Assembly (NCBI GenBank): GCA_947475795.1
Contig: CANJOX010000005.1
Coordinates: 1-24,167, forward strand
From: Gemmatimonadota bacterium
GTDB lineage: Bacteria; Gemmatimonadota; Gemmatimonadetes; Gemmatimonadales; Gemmatimonadaceae
Reading direction: 5' to 3'
DNA: 24,167 nucleotides
Shown: in pieces, positions 1-7,750 of the stretch
Position numbering within the stretch: the stretch's first letter is position 1
How the letters are laid out: every line of letters starts with the position of its first letter
Program-made: the position numbers and the translations under genes
The notes under the pieces: generated by a model
Seen by the model: only the letters and a program-made list of their open reading frames with translations
Database searches by the model: none
Told to the model about the DNA's origin: nothing

Positions 1-1448
1 CCACCATCGAGGGGCGTGAAGAGCACGCGCGCATCGCGTGGCGTCACGTCGTAGCTCACCGCCAGACAGCCGCGTACCGGGAGATGAACCGTTGTCCGTC
101 CGCGTGTCGTGAGCCGGACGGTGGTGTCGCGTACGGCCGCGTCGCAGGTCGGCGAGGCCGTTTCGAGCACGGCGCGAAGAACGACGCGCGCGCCGACCGT
201 GAACGAACCGGTCCAGCTCCCACGGCCGACCAGCTGATGGTCGACGAAGAGGCGCGCGGAGTCCGGGGCGACGACGTCAAGCCGCACGCCCGATGGCGCA
301 GGGGTTGCCGTTCGTGTCCGCGCATGCGGTGCGCCGGTGCTGTCGGTCCGCGTGGCGGGCGGCGGGTACGTCGCCTCGTGTGTGCCTCCGGATTGATCCT
401 GGGGGAGACTCCCGGAGTCGGCGGGTGGGGTGGTCGTGGGCATTCCGGCCGTCCGGCGAGGTCGCGGGGGCACCGTCGCGTACCAGATGATGGCCACCAC
501 GAGCGTGACGGCGATCAGGACGGCCGCGGTCCCGTTCTTCGACCACGGGCGCTTCCCGGCGTCCGCCGGAAAGGCGTCGATGGTACCGTCTGCCAGCGCC
601 GGCACGCGGTGGGCGTGCTGCGGGGCCGTCGGCAACGCGCTGAGCACATCCAGGAGTTGGGTGGCCGTTTGACAGCGTTGGGCCGGCTGCTTGGCCAGTA
701 GCGTGAGGATGACCGACTCGAACGCCGGGGTCAGTTCCGGAACGTGGACGCGGGGTGGGGTCGGCGCCGTTTCGATGTGATGACGGGCCACGGCATACCA
801 ATCCTCGCCCTCGAAGGGGAGATGACCGGTGGCGGCCCGGTACAGCGTGACCCCGAGCGCGTAGAGATCGCTGCGTCCGTCGACCTCTTGGCCGCGTGCT
901 TGCTCCGGGCTGAAATAGTGCGGCGTGCCGCGGATGTGGCTGGTCGCGCTGAGCGCCGCGGCGTCCGCGAGCGCGCGGGCGAGACCGAAGTCTGCCACGA
1001 CGGCATCGCCATCGCGGCTGATGAGGATGTTGTCCGGTTTGATGTCGCGATGGACCACGCCGCCGGCATGGGCGATCGCCAACGCGGCGGCGACATCAAG
1101 CCCGATCCGTATACACTCGGCTTCCGGCAGGCGACCAGCGGCGGCGAGCCGCCGCCCGAGGGTGAGCGGGTACAGGTCCATCACGACGAACGCGGTGCCA
1201 TCGATCTGGCCGACGTCGCGGACCGTCACGATGTTGCGGTGGCGTAGCCGGGCCGCGGTGGCGGCCTCGCGCCGGAACCGGGCGTCGCTGCCGTCCTGCC
1301 CGGCGAACTCGGGGCGGAGGAGCTTGAGCGCGACCGGAATCTCAAGATCCTGATCGATCGCCTCATAGACCCACGCATAGGCCCCCGCGCCCAAGAGCCG
1401 GGTGACGCGGTACTTGCCGAAAGTTTGGCCCAAATAACGGTCGGGCAC
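1..1448 (-). CDS. Membrane-anchored Ser/Thr protein kinase (PknB-type), partial
   Basis: Bacterial Hanks-type kinase that phosphorylates Ser/Thr on target proteins; the C-terminus lies beyond the left window edge, leaving 482 residues here. Start: GTG at 1448, preceded seven bases upstream by an AAAGGA ribosome site. The kinase domain (about 12-270) has a GAGAYAWV glycine loop (20-27), Lys42 in VALKLL, the catalytic loop HRDIKPDN (133-140, Asp135), DFG (153-155) and an SPE activation-segment motif (180-182). A single hydrophobic span (about 307-326) should cross the membrane. After it come a Pro/Thr-rich linker (about 329-385) and an outer segment with two PEGA-like stretches, from about 388 ([16 protein letters not shown]) and from about 462. 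The kinase faces the cytoplasm and the tail the periplasm or exterior. It is divergent from rpsO. All catalytic residues are present. The substrate is unknown, and the PEGA reading is my inference from pattern. Confidence 0.92.
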   Translation of the reverse strand, partial: MPDRYLGQTFGKYRVTRLLGAGAYAWVYEAIDQDLEIPVALKLLRPEFAGQDGSDARFRREAATAARLRHRNIVTVRDVGQIDGTAFVVMDLYPLTLGRRLAAAGRLPEAECIRIGLDVAAALAIAHAGGVVHRDIKPDNILISRDGDAVVADFGLARALADAAALSATSHIRGTPHYFSPEQARGQEVDGRSDLYALGVTLYRAATGHLPFEGEDWYAVARHHIETAPTPPRVHVPELTPAFESVILTLLAKQPAQRCQTATQLLDVLSALPTAPQHAHRVPALADGTIDAFPADAGKRPWSKNGTAAVLIAVTLVVAIIWYATVPPRPRRTAGMPTTTPPADSGSLPQDQSGGTHEATYPPPATRTDSTGAPHARTRTATPAPSGVRLDVVAPDSARLFVDHQLVGRGSWTGSFTVGARVVLRAVLETASPTCDAAVRDTTVRLTTRGRTTVHLPVRGCLAVSYDVTPRDARVLFTPLDG

Positions 1449-1483
1449 GTCGGGGTCCTTTACAGGCGGGGCAAAGGGGACTA

Positions 1484-1521
1484 AGCTTTTGTGCTTCCGA
1501 TCATTGCGCGCACAAAAGGCT
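1484..1521. repeat. Inverted repeat between divergent kinase and rpsO
   Basis: The arms are AGCTTTTGTGC (1484-1494) and GCACAAAAGGCT (1510-1521). Eight base pairs are continuous and three more follow after one bulged base, around a 15-base spacer. It lies in the 104-base region between two divergent genes, so it could be an operator or an RNA hairpin in either leader. It is not followed by a T tract on either strand, so an ordinary terminator is unlikely. Confidence 0.5.
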
Positions 1522-1552
1522 GCGCACGACACGCGCTGAGAATATTACGACG

Positions 1553-1813
1553 ATGGCGTTCGATAAGGCACTTACGATCGACAAGTACCGGTCCCACGAT
1601 GTGGATACCGGATCGACCCGGGTTCAGGTTGCCATCCTCACGGATCGCATCAAGTACCTCACGGGACATTTTCGTACGCACGCGAAGGACCATCATGGTC
1701 GTCGCGGGCTCGACATGATGATTGGCAGACGCAAGCGCCTGCTCAAGTATCTGAAGCGTACGGACGTGCAGCAGTATCGCGCGCTCGTGAAGGAACTTGG
1801 TCTCCGATACTAA
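1553..1813 (+). CDS. rpsO: 30S ribosomal protein S15
   Basis: Primary 16S rRNA-binding protein of the small subunit that organises the platform and helps form bridges to the 50S subunit. The 86-residue product is close to the usual 88-89. It shows the family landmarks in order: [16 protein letters not shown] (about 18-33), the [18 protein letters not shown] segment (about 36-53) and the [20 protein letters not shown] helix (about 62-81), ending LGLRY. The ATG at 1553 gives the expected N-terminus, but the only purine-rich match upstream (GAG at 1538-1540) is distant, so initiation may not rely on a strong Shine-Dalgarno. It is followed by a hairpin and then pnp, the common rpsO-pnp arrangement. 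In E. coli S15 represses its own translation through a leader pseudoknot; I could not confirm such a fold here. Confidence 0.97.
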   Translation: MAFDKALTIDKYRSHDVDTGSTRVQVAILTDRIKYLTGHFRTHAKDHHGRRGLDMMIGRRKRLLKYLKRTDVQQYRALVKELGLRY

Positions 1814-1832
1814 GTCGGGCCACGCCATGTCG

Positions 1833-1863
1833 TCGCGCGGGGGCATTCATGCCTCCCGCGCGA
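1833..1863 (+). terminator. Strong hairpin between rpsO and pnp
   Basis: TCGCGCGGG-GGCAT (1833-1846) pairs with ATGCCTCCCGCGCGA (1849-1863), about 14 pairs with one bulged T and a very short loop. The bases after it (TTTGCGTTCTC) are only modestly T-rich. This is the position of the rpsO terminator and RNase III processing region in E. coli. It could attenuate transcription into pnp or be a processing site; the sequence does not decide. Confidence 0.6.
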
Positions 1864-1891
1864 TTTGCGTTCTCATGAGGCTATTCAGCAG

Positions 1892-4084
1892 ATGATGCAT
1901 CGAATCGAGCGGACGTTCGCCGGTCGCCCCCTGGTCATCGAGACCGGTCGGATGGCGAAGCAGGCAGCGGGTTCCGCAGTCGTCCAGTTCGGCGAGACCA
2001 TGGTGCTCGCCGCCGTTACCGTGAGCGAGAACCAGAGTCCGCTCCCTTTCTTCCCCTTGACGGTCGAGTACAAGGAGAAGACCTACGCCGCCGGTAAGAT
2101 CCCGGGCGGATTCATCAAGCGCGAAGGGCGTCCCCATGATCATGAGATCCTGGCGTGCCGCATCATCGACCGCTCGATCCGTCCGCTGTTCCCGGAAGGC
2201 TTCAAGAACGAAGTGCAGGTGTTCGTCTACGTCATCTCGGCCGACCAGGAGAATGACGCTGACGTGCTGGCGCTGCTCGCCACGTCGTTTGCGCTGAACG
2301 CGTCGAAGATCCCGTTCATGGGTCCGATCGGCGGCGTGCGCGTGGGGCGTGTGCAGGGGCACTGGGTGCTCAACCCGACGTTCCAGCAGTTGGCGTTCTC
2401 CGACATGGAACTGATCGTCGCCGGGTCGCAGGATTCCATCGTGATGGTCGAAGGTGGCGCGCTCGAGGTGTCGGAAGCCGACGTGCTCGAGTCGCTGCGC
2501 CTGTCCCACGACGGGATCCGCGAGCTGATCGCGATGCAGGATGAACTGCTGGCGAAGGTGCGGCAGCCGAAGATGGCGTGGACCAAGACGGAAGCGCCGG
2601 AGGCGGTGGTCACGCGCACCAAGGCGCATGCGTCGGGGCTCGTCCGCGCGGCGCTGAACCAGAAGGACAAGCACACGCGCATCGAAGCGATCGAGAAGGT
2701 CAAGAAGGAATCGGCTGCCGCGCTGCTGCTCGAGTTCCCGGACAACGCGAAGGACATTCACAGCGTGCTGGGTGACGTCGAGTACAACGAGCTGCGGGCA
2801 CAGGTGCTCGACACCAACCTGCGTGTCGACGGACGGAAGCCGGCCGAAGTGCGCGGCATCAGCATCGACAACACGGTGCTCCCGCGCGCGCATGGCTCCT
2901 CGCTCTTTACCCGTGGGCAGACGCAGGCGCTCGTCGCCGCGACGCTGGGCACGGCCAAGGACGCGCAGCGCCTCGACACGATCAATGAGCCGGGCGAGAC
3001 CACGCGCTCCTTCATGCTGCACTACAATTTCCCGCCGTTCTCGACGGGTGAAGTGCGTCCGATGCGTGGCACCAGCCGCCGCGAAATCGGCCACGGCAAT
3101 CTAGCCGAGCGCGCACTGCAGGGCGTGCTCCCCGACTTCGCCGATTTCCCGTACACGATTCGCATCGTGTCGGAAGTCCTCGAGTCGAACGGTTCCTCGT
3201 CGATGGCATCGGTGTGCGGCGGTTCGCTGGCCCTGTTCGATGCCGGCGTGCCGATGAAGGCGGCTGTCGCCGGTGTGGCGATGGGGCTCATCAAGGAAGG
3301 CAGCAAGTACGCCATCCTCACCGACATCCTGGGCACCGAAGACCACCTCGGTGACATGGATTTCAAGGTGGCCGGTACGAAGGACGGCATCACGTCGATC
3401 CAGATGGACATCAAGATCGAGGGGCTTGACCTCAAGATCATGGAAGAGGCGCTGCTGCAGGCCAAGGAAGGTCGGCTGCACATTCTGGGCGAGATGGACA
3501 AGGCGCTTGCTGCGCCGCGTGCCGATCTGTCCCCGTACGCGCCGCGTATCGTCACGGTGCAGATCCCGGTCGACAAGATCGGCGAACTCATCGGGCCGAA
3601 GGGCAAGAACATCCGTGGCATTCAGGAAGAGACGGGTGCCGAGCTCACGGTCGACGACGACGGCACGGTCACGATCGCCGCGGTTGGCGCCGAGTCGATG
3701 GAACGCGCGCGCAAGATGGTCGAGGGCATGACCGCCGAAGCGGTCGTGGGCGAGACGTACGAGGGCACGGTGAAGACCGTGACGGCGTTCGGTGCGTTCA
3801 TCGAAATCATGCCCGGGACCGAGGCGCTGCTGCACGTCTCCGAGATGCGCCATGAGCGTGTCGAGAAGCCGGAAGATGTCGTGAAGAAGGGCGATCGCGT
3901 GACGGTCAAGCTCGTGGATCGTGACGAGCGTGGGCGCCTGCGGCTCTCCATGAAGGCCCTCCTCCCGCGGCCGGAAGGCATGCCGGAAGAAACCCCGGGC
4001 GAGCGCCCGCCGCGTCGTGATGACGGTGGCGATCGCGGTGGTCGTGGCGGTCGGAGTGGTGGTGGTGGTCGCGATCGGCGCTGA
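1892..4084 (+). CDS. pnp: Polyribonucleotide nucleotidyltransferase (PNPase)
   Basis: Phosphorolytic 3'-to-5' exoribonuclease of mRNA decay, also able to add tails; works as a trimer, often in the degradosome. The 730-residue product has the full order: first RNase PH domain (from FAGRPLVIETGRMAKQA), helical linker (about 240-300), second RNase PH domain from about 300 (VDGRKPAEVRG, FTRGQTQALV, GDMDFKVAGTKDG near 488), a KH domain with GPKG at 568-571, and an S1 domain (about 619-690). A Gly/Arg-rich RGG-like tail follows (about 708-730). I chose the ATG at 1892, 11 bases after a GAGG; the next codon is also ATG (1895) and equally possible. A TTG at 1865 would sit right beside the hairpin and is less likely. 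The tail overlaps the start of the M16 gene in another frame. Confidence 0.97.
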   Translation: MMHRIERTFAGRPLVIETGRMAKQAAGSAVVQFGETMVLAAVTVSENQSPLPFFPLTVEYKEKTYAAGKIPGGFIKREGRPHDHEILACRIIDRSIRPLFPEGFKNEVQVFVYVISADQENDADVLALLATSFALNASKIPFMGPIGGVRVGRVQGHWVLNPTFQQLAFSDMELIVAGSQDSIVMVEGGALEVSEADVLESLRLSHDGIRELIAMQDELLAKVRQPKMAWTKTEAPEAVVTRTKAHASGLVRAALNQKDKHTRIEAIEKVKKESAAALLLEFPDNAKDIHSVLGDVEYNELRAQVLDTNLRVDGRKPAEVRGISIDNTVLPRAHGSSLFTRGQTQALVAATLGTAKDAQRLDTINEPGETTRSFMLHYNFPPFSTGEVRPMRGTSRREIGHGNLAERALQGVLPDFADFPYTIRIVSEVLESNGSSSMASVCGGSLALFDAGVPMKAAVAGVAMGLIKEGSKYAILTDILGTEDHLGDMDFKVAGTKDGITSIQMDIKIEGLDLKIMEEALLQAKEGRLHILGEMDKALAAPRADLSPYAPRIVTVQIPVDKIGELIGPKGKNIRGIQEETGAELTVDDDGTVTIAAVGAESMERARKMVEGMTAEAVVGETYEGTVKTVTAFGAFIEIMPGTEALLHVSEMRHERVEKPEDVVKKGDRVTVKLVDRDERGRLRLSMKALLPRPEGMPEETPGERPPRRDDGGDRGGRGGRSGGGGRDRR

Positions 4085-5348
4085 CACTTCGGGCGCGCCA
4101 GCGCCCGCGTTGCACCGGACGGATCTGCCTAATGGACTGACCGTGCTCTCGGAATCCGTTCCGGGGGCGCGGTCTGTCGCTTTCGGGGCGTGGATCCGTG
4201 CGGCAACGCTCCACGAGCGGCCCGAGCAGATGGGAGTGTCCCATCTGCTCGAGCACATGGTGTTCAAGGGCACGCGCACGCGCACCGCGCAGCAGATCGC
4301 GTTGGCACTCGAAACACTCGGCGGCTCGCTCGATGCCTACACCGAGCGCGAACACACGTCGTACCAGGCGCGCGTGCTCGACGAGCACCTGCCCGAGGCG
4401 GCGGCCGTGATCGGCGAACTGATTTTTGAACCGCTGTTGCGACAGGCGGATCTCGCCCTCGAGCGCAAGGTGATTCTCGAGGAAATCAGTATGGTCGACG
4501 ACACGCCCGACGACATCATCTTCGATGTGCACAATCGGGCCGTGTGGGGCGATCATCCGCATGGGTTCCCGATTCTCGGGACACGGGCCACCGTCAAGGC
4601 GCTTTCGGTGGCGGATCTGCGGGACCTGCACGAGCGGGCATACCATCCCGGGCGTGTGGTGGTGGCGGCGTCGGGACGTGTGGAGCATGAGCAGCTACTC
4701 GATGTGCTGCAGCGTACCGGGTGGAGCACGCGCGAACGCGGTGACATGACGCCGTTTCCGCTCGACCCCGTGGAAGCGGCGGGTCCGCATGCGGAGCACG
4801 TCTCACGCAAGGACATCGCGCAGACGCACATCGTGCTGGGCGGGCAGGGCATCGCCTTCGGCGATTCACGACGCTACGCCTTCGCGCTGCTCGACATGCT
4901 GATCGGGGGCGGTATGAGTTCCCGGCTCTTTCAGAAGGTGCGGGAAGAGCTTGGCCTCGCGTACACCGTCCAGACGTTCAGTAGTTCCTATGCGGATACC
5001 GGCGCGCACGGCGTGTACCTCGCCAGTGCGCCCGAGTCGGCGCAGGAGGCCCTGGATGCCGTTCGCGACGTGCTGCGGGATGTGGCGGTCAACGGCCTCT
5101 CCGACGAAGATCTCGTGGCTGGCAAACGGCAGTTGCGTGGTCAGCTCGTGCTGTCCATGGAAGGTGTGTCATCCCGCATGTACCGGGCGGCCCTCACGGC
5201 GTTGTATGGAGAGCCGTACCGCAGCATCGACGAGCTGAAAGCGCTCGTGGATGCCATTGACCTGGATATCGTGCGTGAGGTTGCGCGCGAATTCTTCGAT
5301 CCCGACCGACAGATTCTCGTCAGCCTCGGTCCCAAAGCCGTTCGCTGA
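4065..5348 (+). CDS. M16 family zinc metallopeptidase (YmxG/PepR-like)
   Basis: Zinc-dependent endopeptidase of the pitrilysin / mitochondrial-processing-peptidase family. It has the inverted motif HLLEH (His60, Glu63, His64 from this start), with the third ligand Glu140 exactly 76 residues after the second His in LEEISMVDD. The N-terminal M16 half (LPNGLTVLSE...) and the inactive C-terminal half are both present. The start is uncertain. GTG 4065 has GGAG eight bases upstream and gives 427 residues. TTG 4110 gives 412 residues, starting directly at the conserved domain like Bacillus YmxG. GTG 4017/ATG 4020 would add a Val-rich hydrophobic stretch that could look like a signal peptide but is encoded opposite the pnp RGG tail. 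A gene of this family next to pnp is a known arrangement in Bacillus and Mycobacterium; its substrates are unclear. Confidence 0.9.
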   Translation: MVAIGADTSGAPAPALHRTDLPNGLTVLSESVPGARSVAFGAWIRAATLHERPEQMGVSHLLEHMVFKGTRTRTAQQIALALETLGGSLDAYTEREHTSYQARVLDEHLPEAAAVIGELIFEPLLRQADLALERKVILEEISMVDDTPDDIIFDVHNRAVWGDHPHGFPILGTRATVKALSVADLRDLHERAYHPGRVVVAASGRVEHEQLLDVLQRTGWSTRERGDMTPFPLDPVEAAGPHAEHVSRKDIAQTHIVLGGQGIAFGDSRRYAFALLDMLIGGGMSSRLFQKVREELGLAYTVQTFSSSYADTGAHGVYLASAPESAQEALDAVRDVLRDVAVNGLSDEDLVAGKRQLRGQLVLSMEGVSSRMYRAALTALYGEPYRSIDELKALVDAIDLDIVREVAREFFDPDRQILVSLGPKAVR

Positions 5349-5376
5349 CCTTTCACCCTTACCGGAAATCGCGACC

Positions 5377-6492
5377 ATGCGCATCGGTGTCCCCAAAGAG
5401 ATCAAGACCAACGAAAACCGGGTGGCCCTCGTCCCGGCCGGTGCGGAAGCGCTGACGGCCTCGGGCCATCAGGTATTCATCGAGACAGGTGCCGGCATCG
5501 GCAGCGGCTTCGAGGACGACGCGTACCGCGCCGTCGGCGCCGAGATCGTGCCGGACGCCGCGACGGCGTGGGGCAACGCCGAGCTGCTGTTGAAGGTGAA
5601 GGAGCCGATTGAGAAGGAATGGGGCTTCCTGCGTCGTGATCTCACGCTTTTCACGTACTTCCATTTCGCGGCCGACGAGACGCTCACCAATGCGCACCTC
5701 GCCAGCGGCGCCACGTGCATCGCGTACGAAACCGTCGAGCTGCCCAACCGCGACTTGCCGCTACTGATCCCGATGTCCGAAGTCGCCGGCCGGATGGCGG
5801 TGCAGGAAGGCGCCAAGTACCTCGAGAAGCTGTACGGCGGGCGTGGTGTCCTGTTGGGGGGCGTGCCGGGTGTGGCGCCGGCCAAGGTGGTGATCCTGGG
5901 TGGCGGTATCGTGGGCGTCAACGCGGCCAAGATGGCGGCCGGCCTCGGTGCGAAGGTCGTGGTGCTCGATCTGTCGCTTGAGCGTCTGCGCTATCTGTCG
6001 GACGTGATGCCGGCCAACGTGCAGCTCGTGCACTCCAACCGTCATAACATTCTCGAGCAGATCAGCACCTGCGATCTGGTGATCGGCGGCGTGCTGATTC
6101 CGGGTGCCAAGGCGCCGAAGCTGGTTCGTCGTGAAGACCTGGCCCGCATGCGGCCCGGCGCCGTGATCGTCGACGTGGCCGTGGATCAGGGTGGGTGTGT
6201 CGAGACGATCCACGCGACGACGCACGAGAATCCGACGTACACCGTGGACGGCATTATTCACTACGGCGTCGCCAACATGCCGGGGGCGGTGCCACGGACG
6301 TCGACGCTGGCGCTGACGAACGCGACCCTGCCGTACACCTTGCAGCTGGCCAACAAGGGGTGGAAGCGGGCGCTCCGCGAGAATGGTGCGCTCCTGAAGG
6401 GGCTCAACATGACGGACGGCAAGCTCACGTATCAGGGAGTGTCTGATGCGTTCGGCATGCCATGCTCGGAGCCTTCGGCGTTCGTCGCCTGA
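5377..6492 (+). CDS. ald: Alanine dehydrogenase
   Basis: NAD-dependent enzyme interconverting L-alanine with pyruvate and ammonium, used in alanine catabolism or in ammonium assimilation and redox balance. The 371-residue product matches the family length. It begins MRIGVPKEIKTNENRVALVP with Arg15. Lys75 lies in KVKEP, His96 in YFHFAAD and Asp270 in VIVDVAVDQGG; these coincide with the substrate-binding and catalytic positions known from mycobacterial Ald. The Rossmann loop GGGIVGVNAA lies near 174-183. ATG 5377 follows a GGAAA purine run at 5363-5367. It sits 28 bases after the M16 gene and is followed by a clear hairpin, so it is probably the last gene of the rpsO-pnp-M16-ald unit. Mycobacterium tuberculosis also has ald near pepR and gpsI, though in a different orientation. 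Confidence 0.96.
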   Translation: MRIGVPKEIKTNENRVALVPAGAEALTASGHQVFIETGAGIGSGFEDDAYRAVGAEIVPDAATAWGNAELLLKVKEPIEKEWGFLRRDLTLFTYFHFAADETLTNAHLASGATCIAYETVELPNRDLPLLIPMSEVAGRMAVQEGAKYLEKLYGGRGVLLGGVPGVAPAKVVILGGGIVGVNAAKMAAGLGAKVVVLDLSLERLRYLSDVMPANVQLVHSNRHNILEQISTCDLVIGGVLIPGAKAPKLVRREDLARMRPGAVIVDVAVDQGGCVETIHATTHENPTYTVDGIIHYGVANMPGAVPRTSTLALTNATLPYTLQLANKGWKRALRENGALLKGLNMTDGKLTYQGVSDAFGMPCSEPSAFVA

Positions 6493-6512
6493 TCGGTTCG
6501 CCGCGCGGGCAG

Positions 6513-6552
6513 GAGGCCACCGGGATGATCTCCCGGTGGCCTCTCGTCGTTT
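6513..6552 (+). terminator. Rho-independent-like terminator after ald
   Basis: GAGGCCACCGGGA (6513-6525) and TCCCGGTGGCCTC (6531-6543) form a perfect 13-bp stem with a five-base loop, followed by TCGTCGTTT. The T tract is interrupted, but stem strength and position 20 bases after the ald stop support termination. Confidence 0.8.
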
Positions 6553-6620
6553 CGGCCGCCGATCGGTCCAGCCGTTGCCGATGTGCGCTAGGTCACGCAG
6601 CCACAACGGCTTGTGACTCC

Positions 6621-6649
6621 TTGTTACGGCTTCGGCGGACACGTAGCTT
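6621..6649 (+). promoter_or_regulatory. Candidate mreB promoter
   Basis: TTGTTA (6621-6626), a 17-base spacer and TAGCTT (6644-6649) make a partial sigma70-type match. It lies after the ald terminator and 63 bases before the mreB ATG, the only sizeable gap before the long gene run. A small GC hairpin with a TTC loop (6682-6696) would lie in the resulting leader. This is a match by eye only. Confidence 0.35.
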
Positions 6650-6712
6650 ACACGTCATTGCTGCTGCAGCATGCCTTTTCCCGGCGCTTCGCGCCGTCGA
6701 GCATATAACCGG

Positions 6713-7750
6713 ATGTTCTGGCCTTTCAATAAGTCCAACTCGTTCTTCCCGGCGAACGCCATCGCCGTCGATCTCGGTACCGCCAACACCCTGATCTACG
6801 TAAAGGGCGAGGGGATCGTCCTGAACGAACCGTCCGTCGTCGCGCTCGACCGCGAGACGAAGAAGATCAAGGGCGTCGGCCTCGAGGCAAAGCGTATGCT
6901 CGGCCGCACCCCCGACGGCATCATGGCCGTGCGACCGATGAAGGATGGCGTCATCGCGGATTTCGACGTGACGGAGAAGATGCTGCGCTACTTTCTCACG
7001 CTCGTGATCGACAAGCATGTGTTCAAGGTGAAGCCGCGTGTCATCGTGTGCGTGCCGTCGGGCATCACGGAAGTGGAGAAACGCGCCGTACGCGACTCGG
7101 CGCTCGGTGCCGGCGCGAAGGAAGTCTTCATGGTGACAGAGCCGATGGCCGCCGCCATCGGTGTCGGACTACCCGTTGAATCGCCCACCGGCAACATGGT
7201 GATCGACATCGGCGGTGGGACGACGGAGATCGCGGTGATCGCGCTGTCCGGTATCGTGAGCGACACCTCGATCCGCACGGGCGGCGACGAACTCGATATC
7301 AGCATCGTGCAGTTCATGCGCAAGAACTACAACCTGCTGATCGGCGAGCCGACGGCTGAGCAGATCAAGATTCAGATCGGATCTGCGTATCCCGTCGGCG
7401 ATGAACGTGAGATGGAAGTGAAGGGACGCGATCTCGTGTCCGGCATTCCGAAGACCGTGCGCGTGCACTCCAGTGAGATCCGCGAAGCGATTCAGGAACC
7501 GATTCAGCAGATCGTCGACGCCGTGCGTCGTGCACTGGAGATCACGCCGCCCGAACTGGCGTCGGACATCGTGGATCGTGGCATCGTCATGACCGGCGGC
7601 GGCGCGCTGATCCGCGGTCTCGATGTGTTGCTCAGCCAAGAGACCGGGCTGCCCATTCATGTCGATGACGATCCGTTGACGTGCGTGGTGCGGGGCACGG
7701 GAAAGATCCTCGATGACGAGGAGAAGTACTGGTCTGTTCTCACGACCTGA
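6713..7750 (+). CDS. mreB: Rod shape-determining actin-like protein MreB
   Basis: Bacterial actin that forms membrane-bound filaments and directs the elongasome. The 345-residue product has the ATPase landmarks: [21 protein letters not shown] (phosphate 1), EPSVVA, the [13 protein letters not shown] phosphate-2 loop (near 162-174) and a C-terminal [15 protein letters not shown] adenosine motif. The N-terminus [12 protein letters not shown] has the aromatic, hydrophobic character of MreB membrane-binding ends, which supports ATG 6713 over an in-frame ATG at 6671. There is no strong Shine-Dalgarno at either. It heads the mreBCD-mrdA-rodA block, and its last 38 bases overlap mreC. Confidence 0.97.
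   Translation: MFWPFNKSNSFFPANAIAVDLGTANTLIYVKGEGIVLNEPSVVALDRETKKIKGVGLEAKRMLGRTPDGIMAVRPMKDGVIADFDVTEKMLRYFLTLVIDKHVFKVKPRVIVCVPSGITEVEKRAVRDSALGAGAKEVFMVTEPMAAAIGVGLPVESPTGNMVIDIGGGTTEIAVIALSGIVSDTSIRTGGDELDISIVQFMRKNYNLLIGEPTAEQIKIQIGSAYPVGDEREMEVKGRDLVSGIPKTVRVHSSEIREAIQEPIQQIVDAVRRALEITPPELASDIVDRGIVMTGGGALIRGLDVLLSQETGLPIHVDDDPLTCVVRGTGKILDDEEKYWSVLTT

Noticed and set aside
84..701. Plus-strand open frames across the left 1.3 kb.
   Set aside because: They are antisense to the kinase, whose frame is continuous on the minus strand with intact HRDIKPDN and DFG motifs.
3996..4084. GGN/CGN repetitive tract at the pnp end, considered as a simple-sequence repeat or assembly artefact.
   Set aside because: It reads in frame as an RGG-like tail, a known type of extension on RNA-binding proteins, and ends in a normal stop; there is no exact tandem unit.
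6704..6709. TATAAC just before the mreB ATG, considered as a -10 box for a leaderless mRNA.
   Set aside because: Only three bases separate it from the ATG, so transcription would start inside the gene, and no -35 lies at the right distance.
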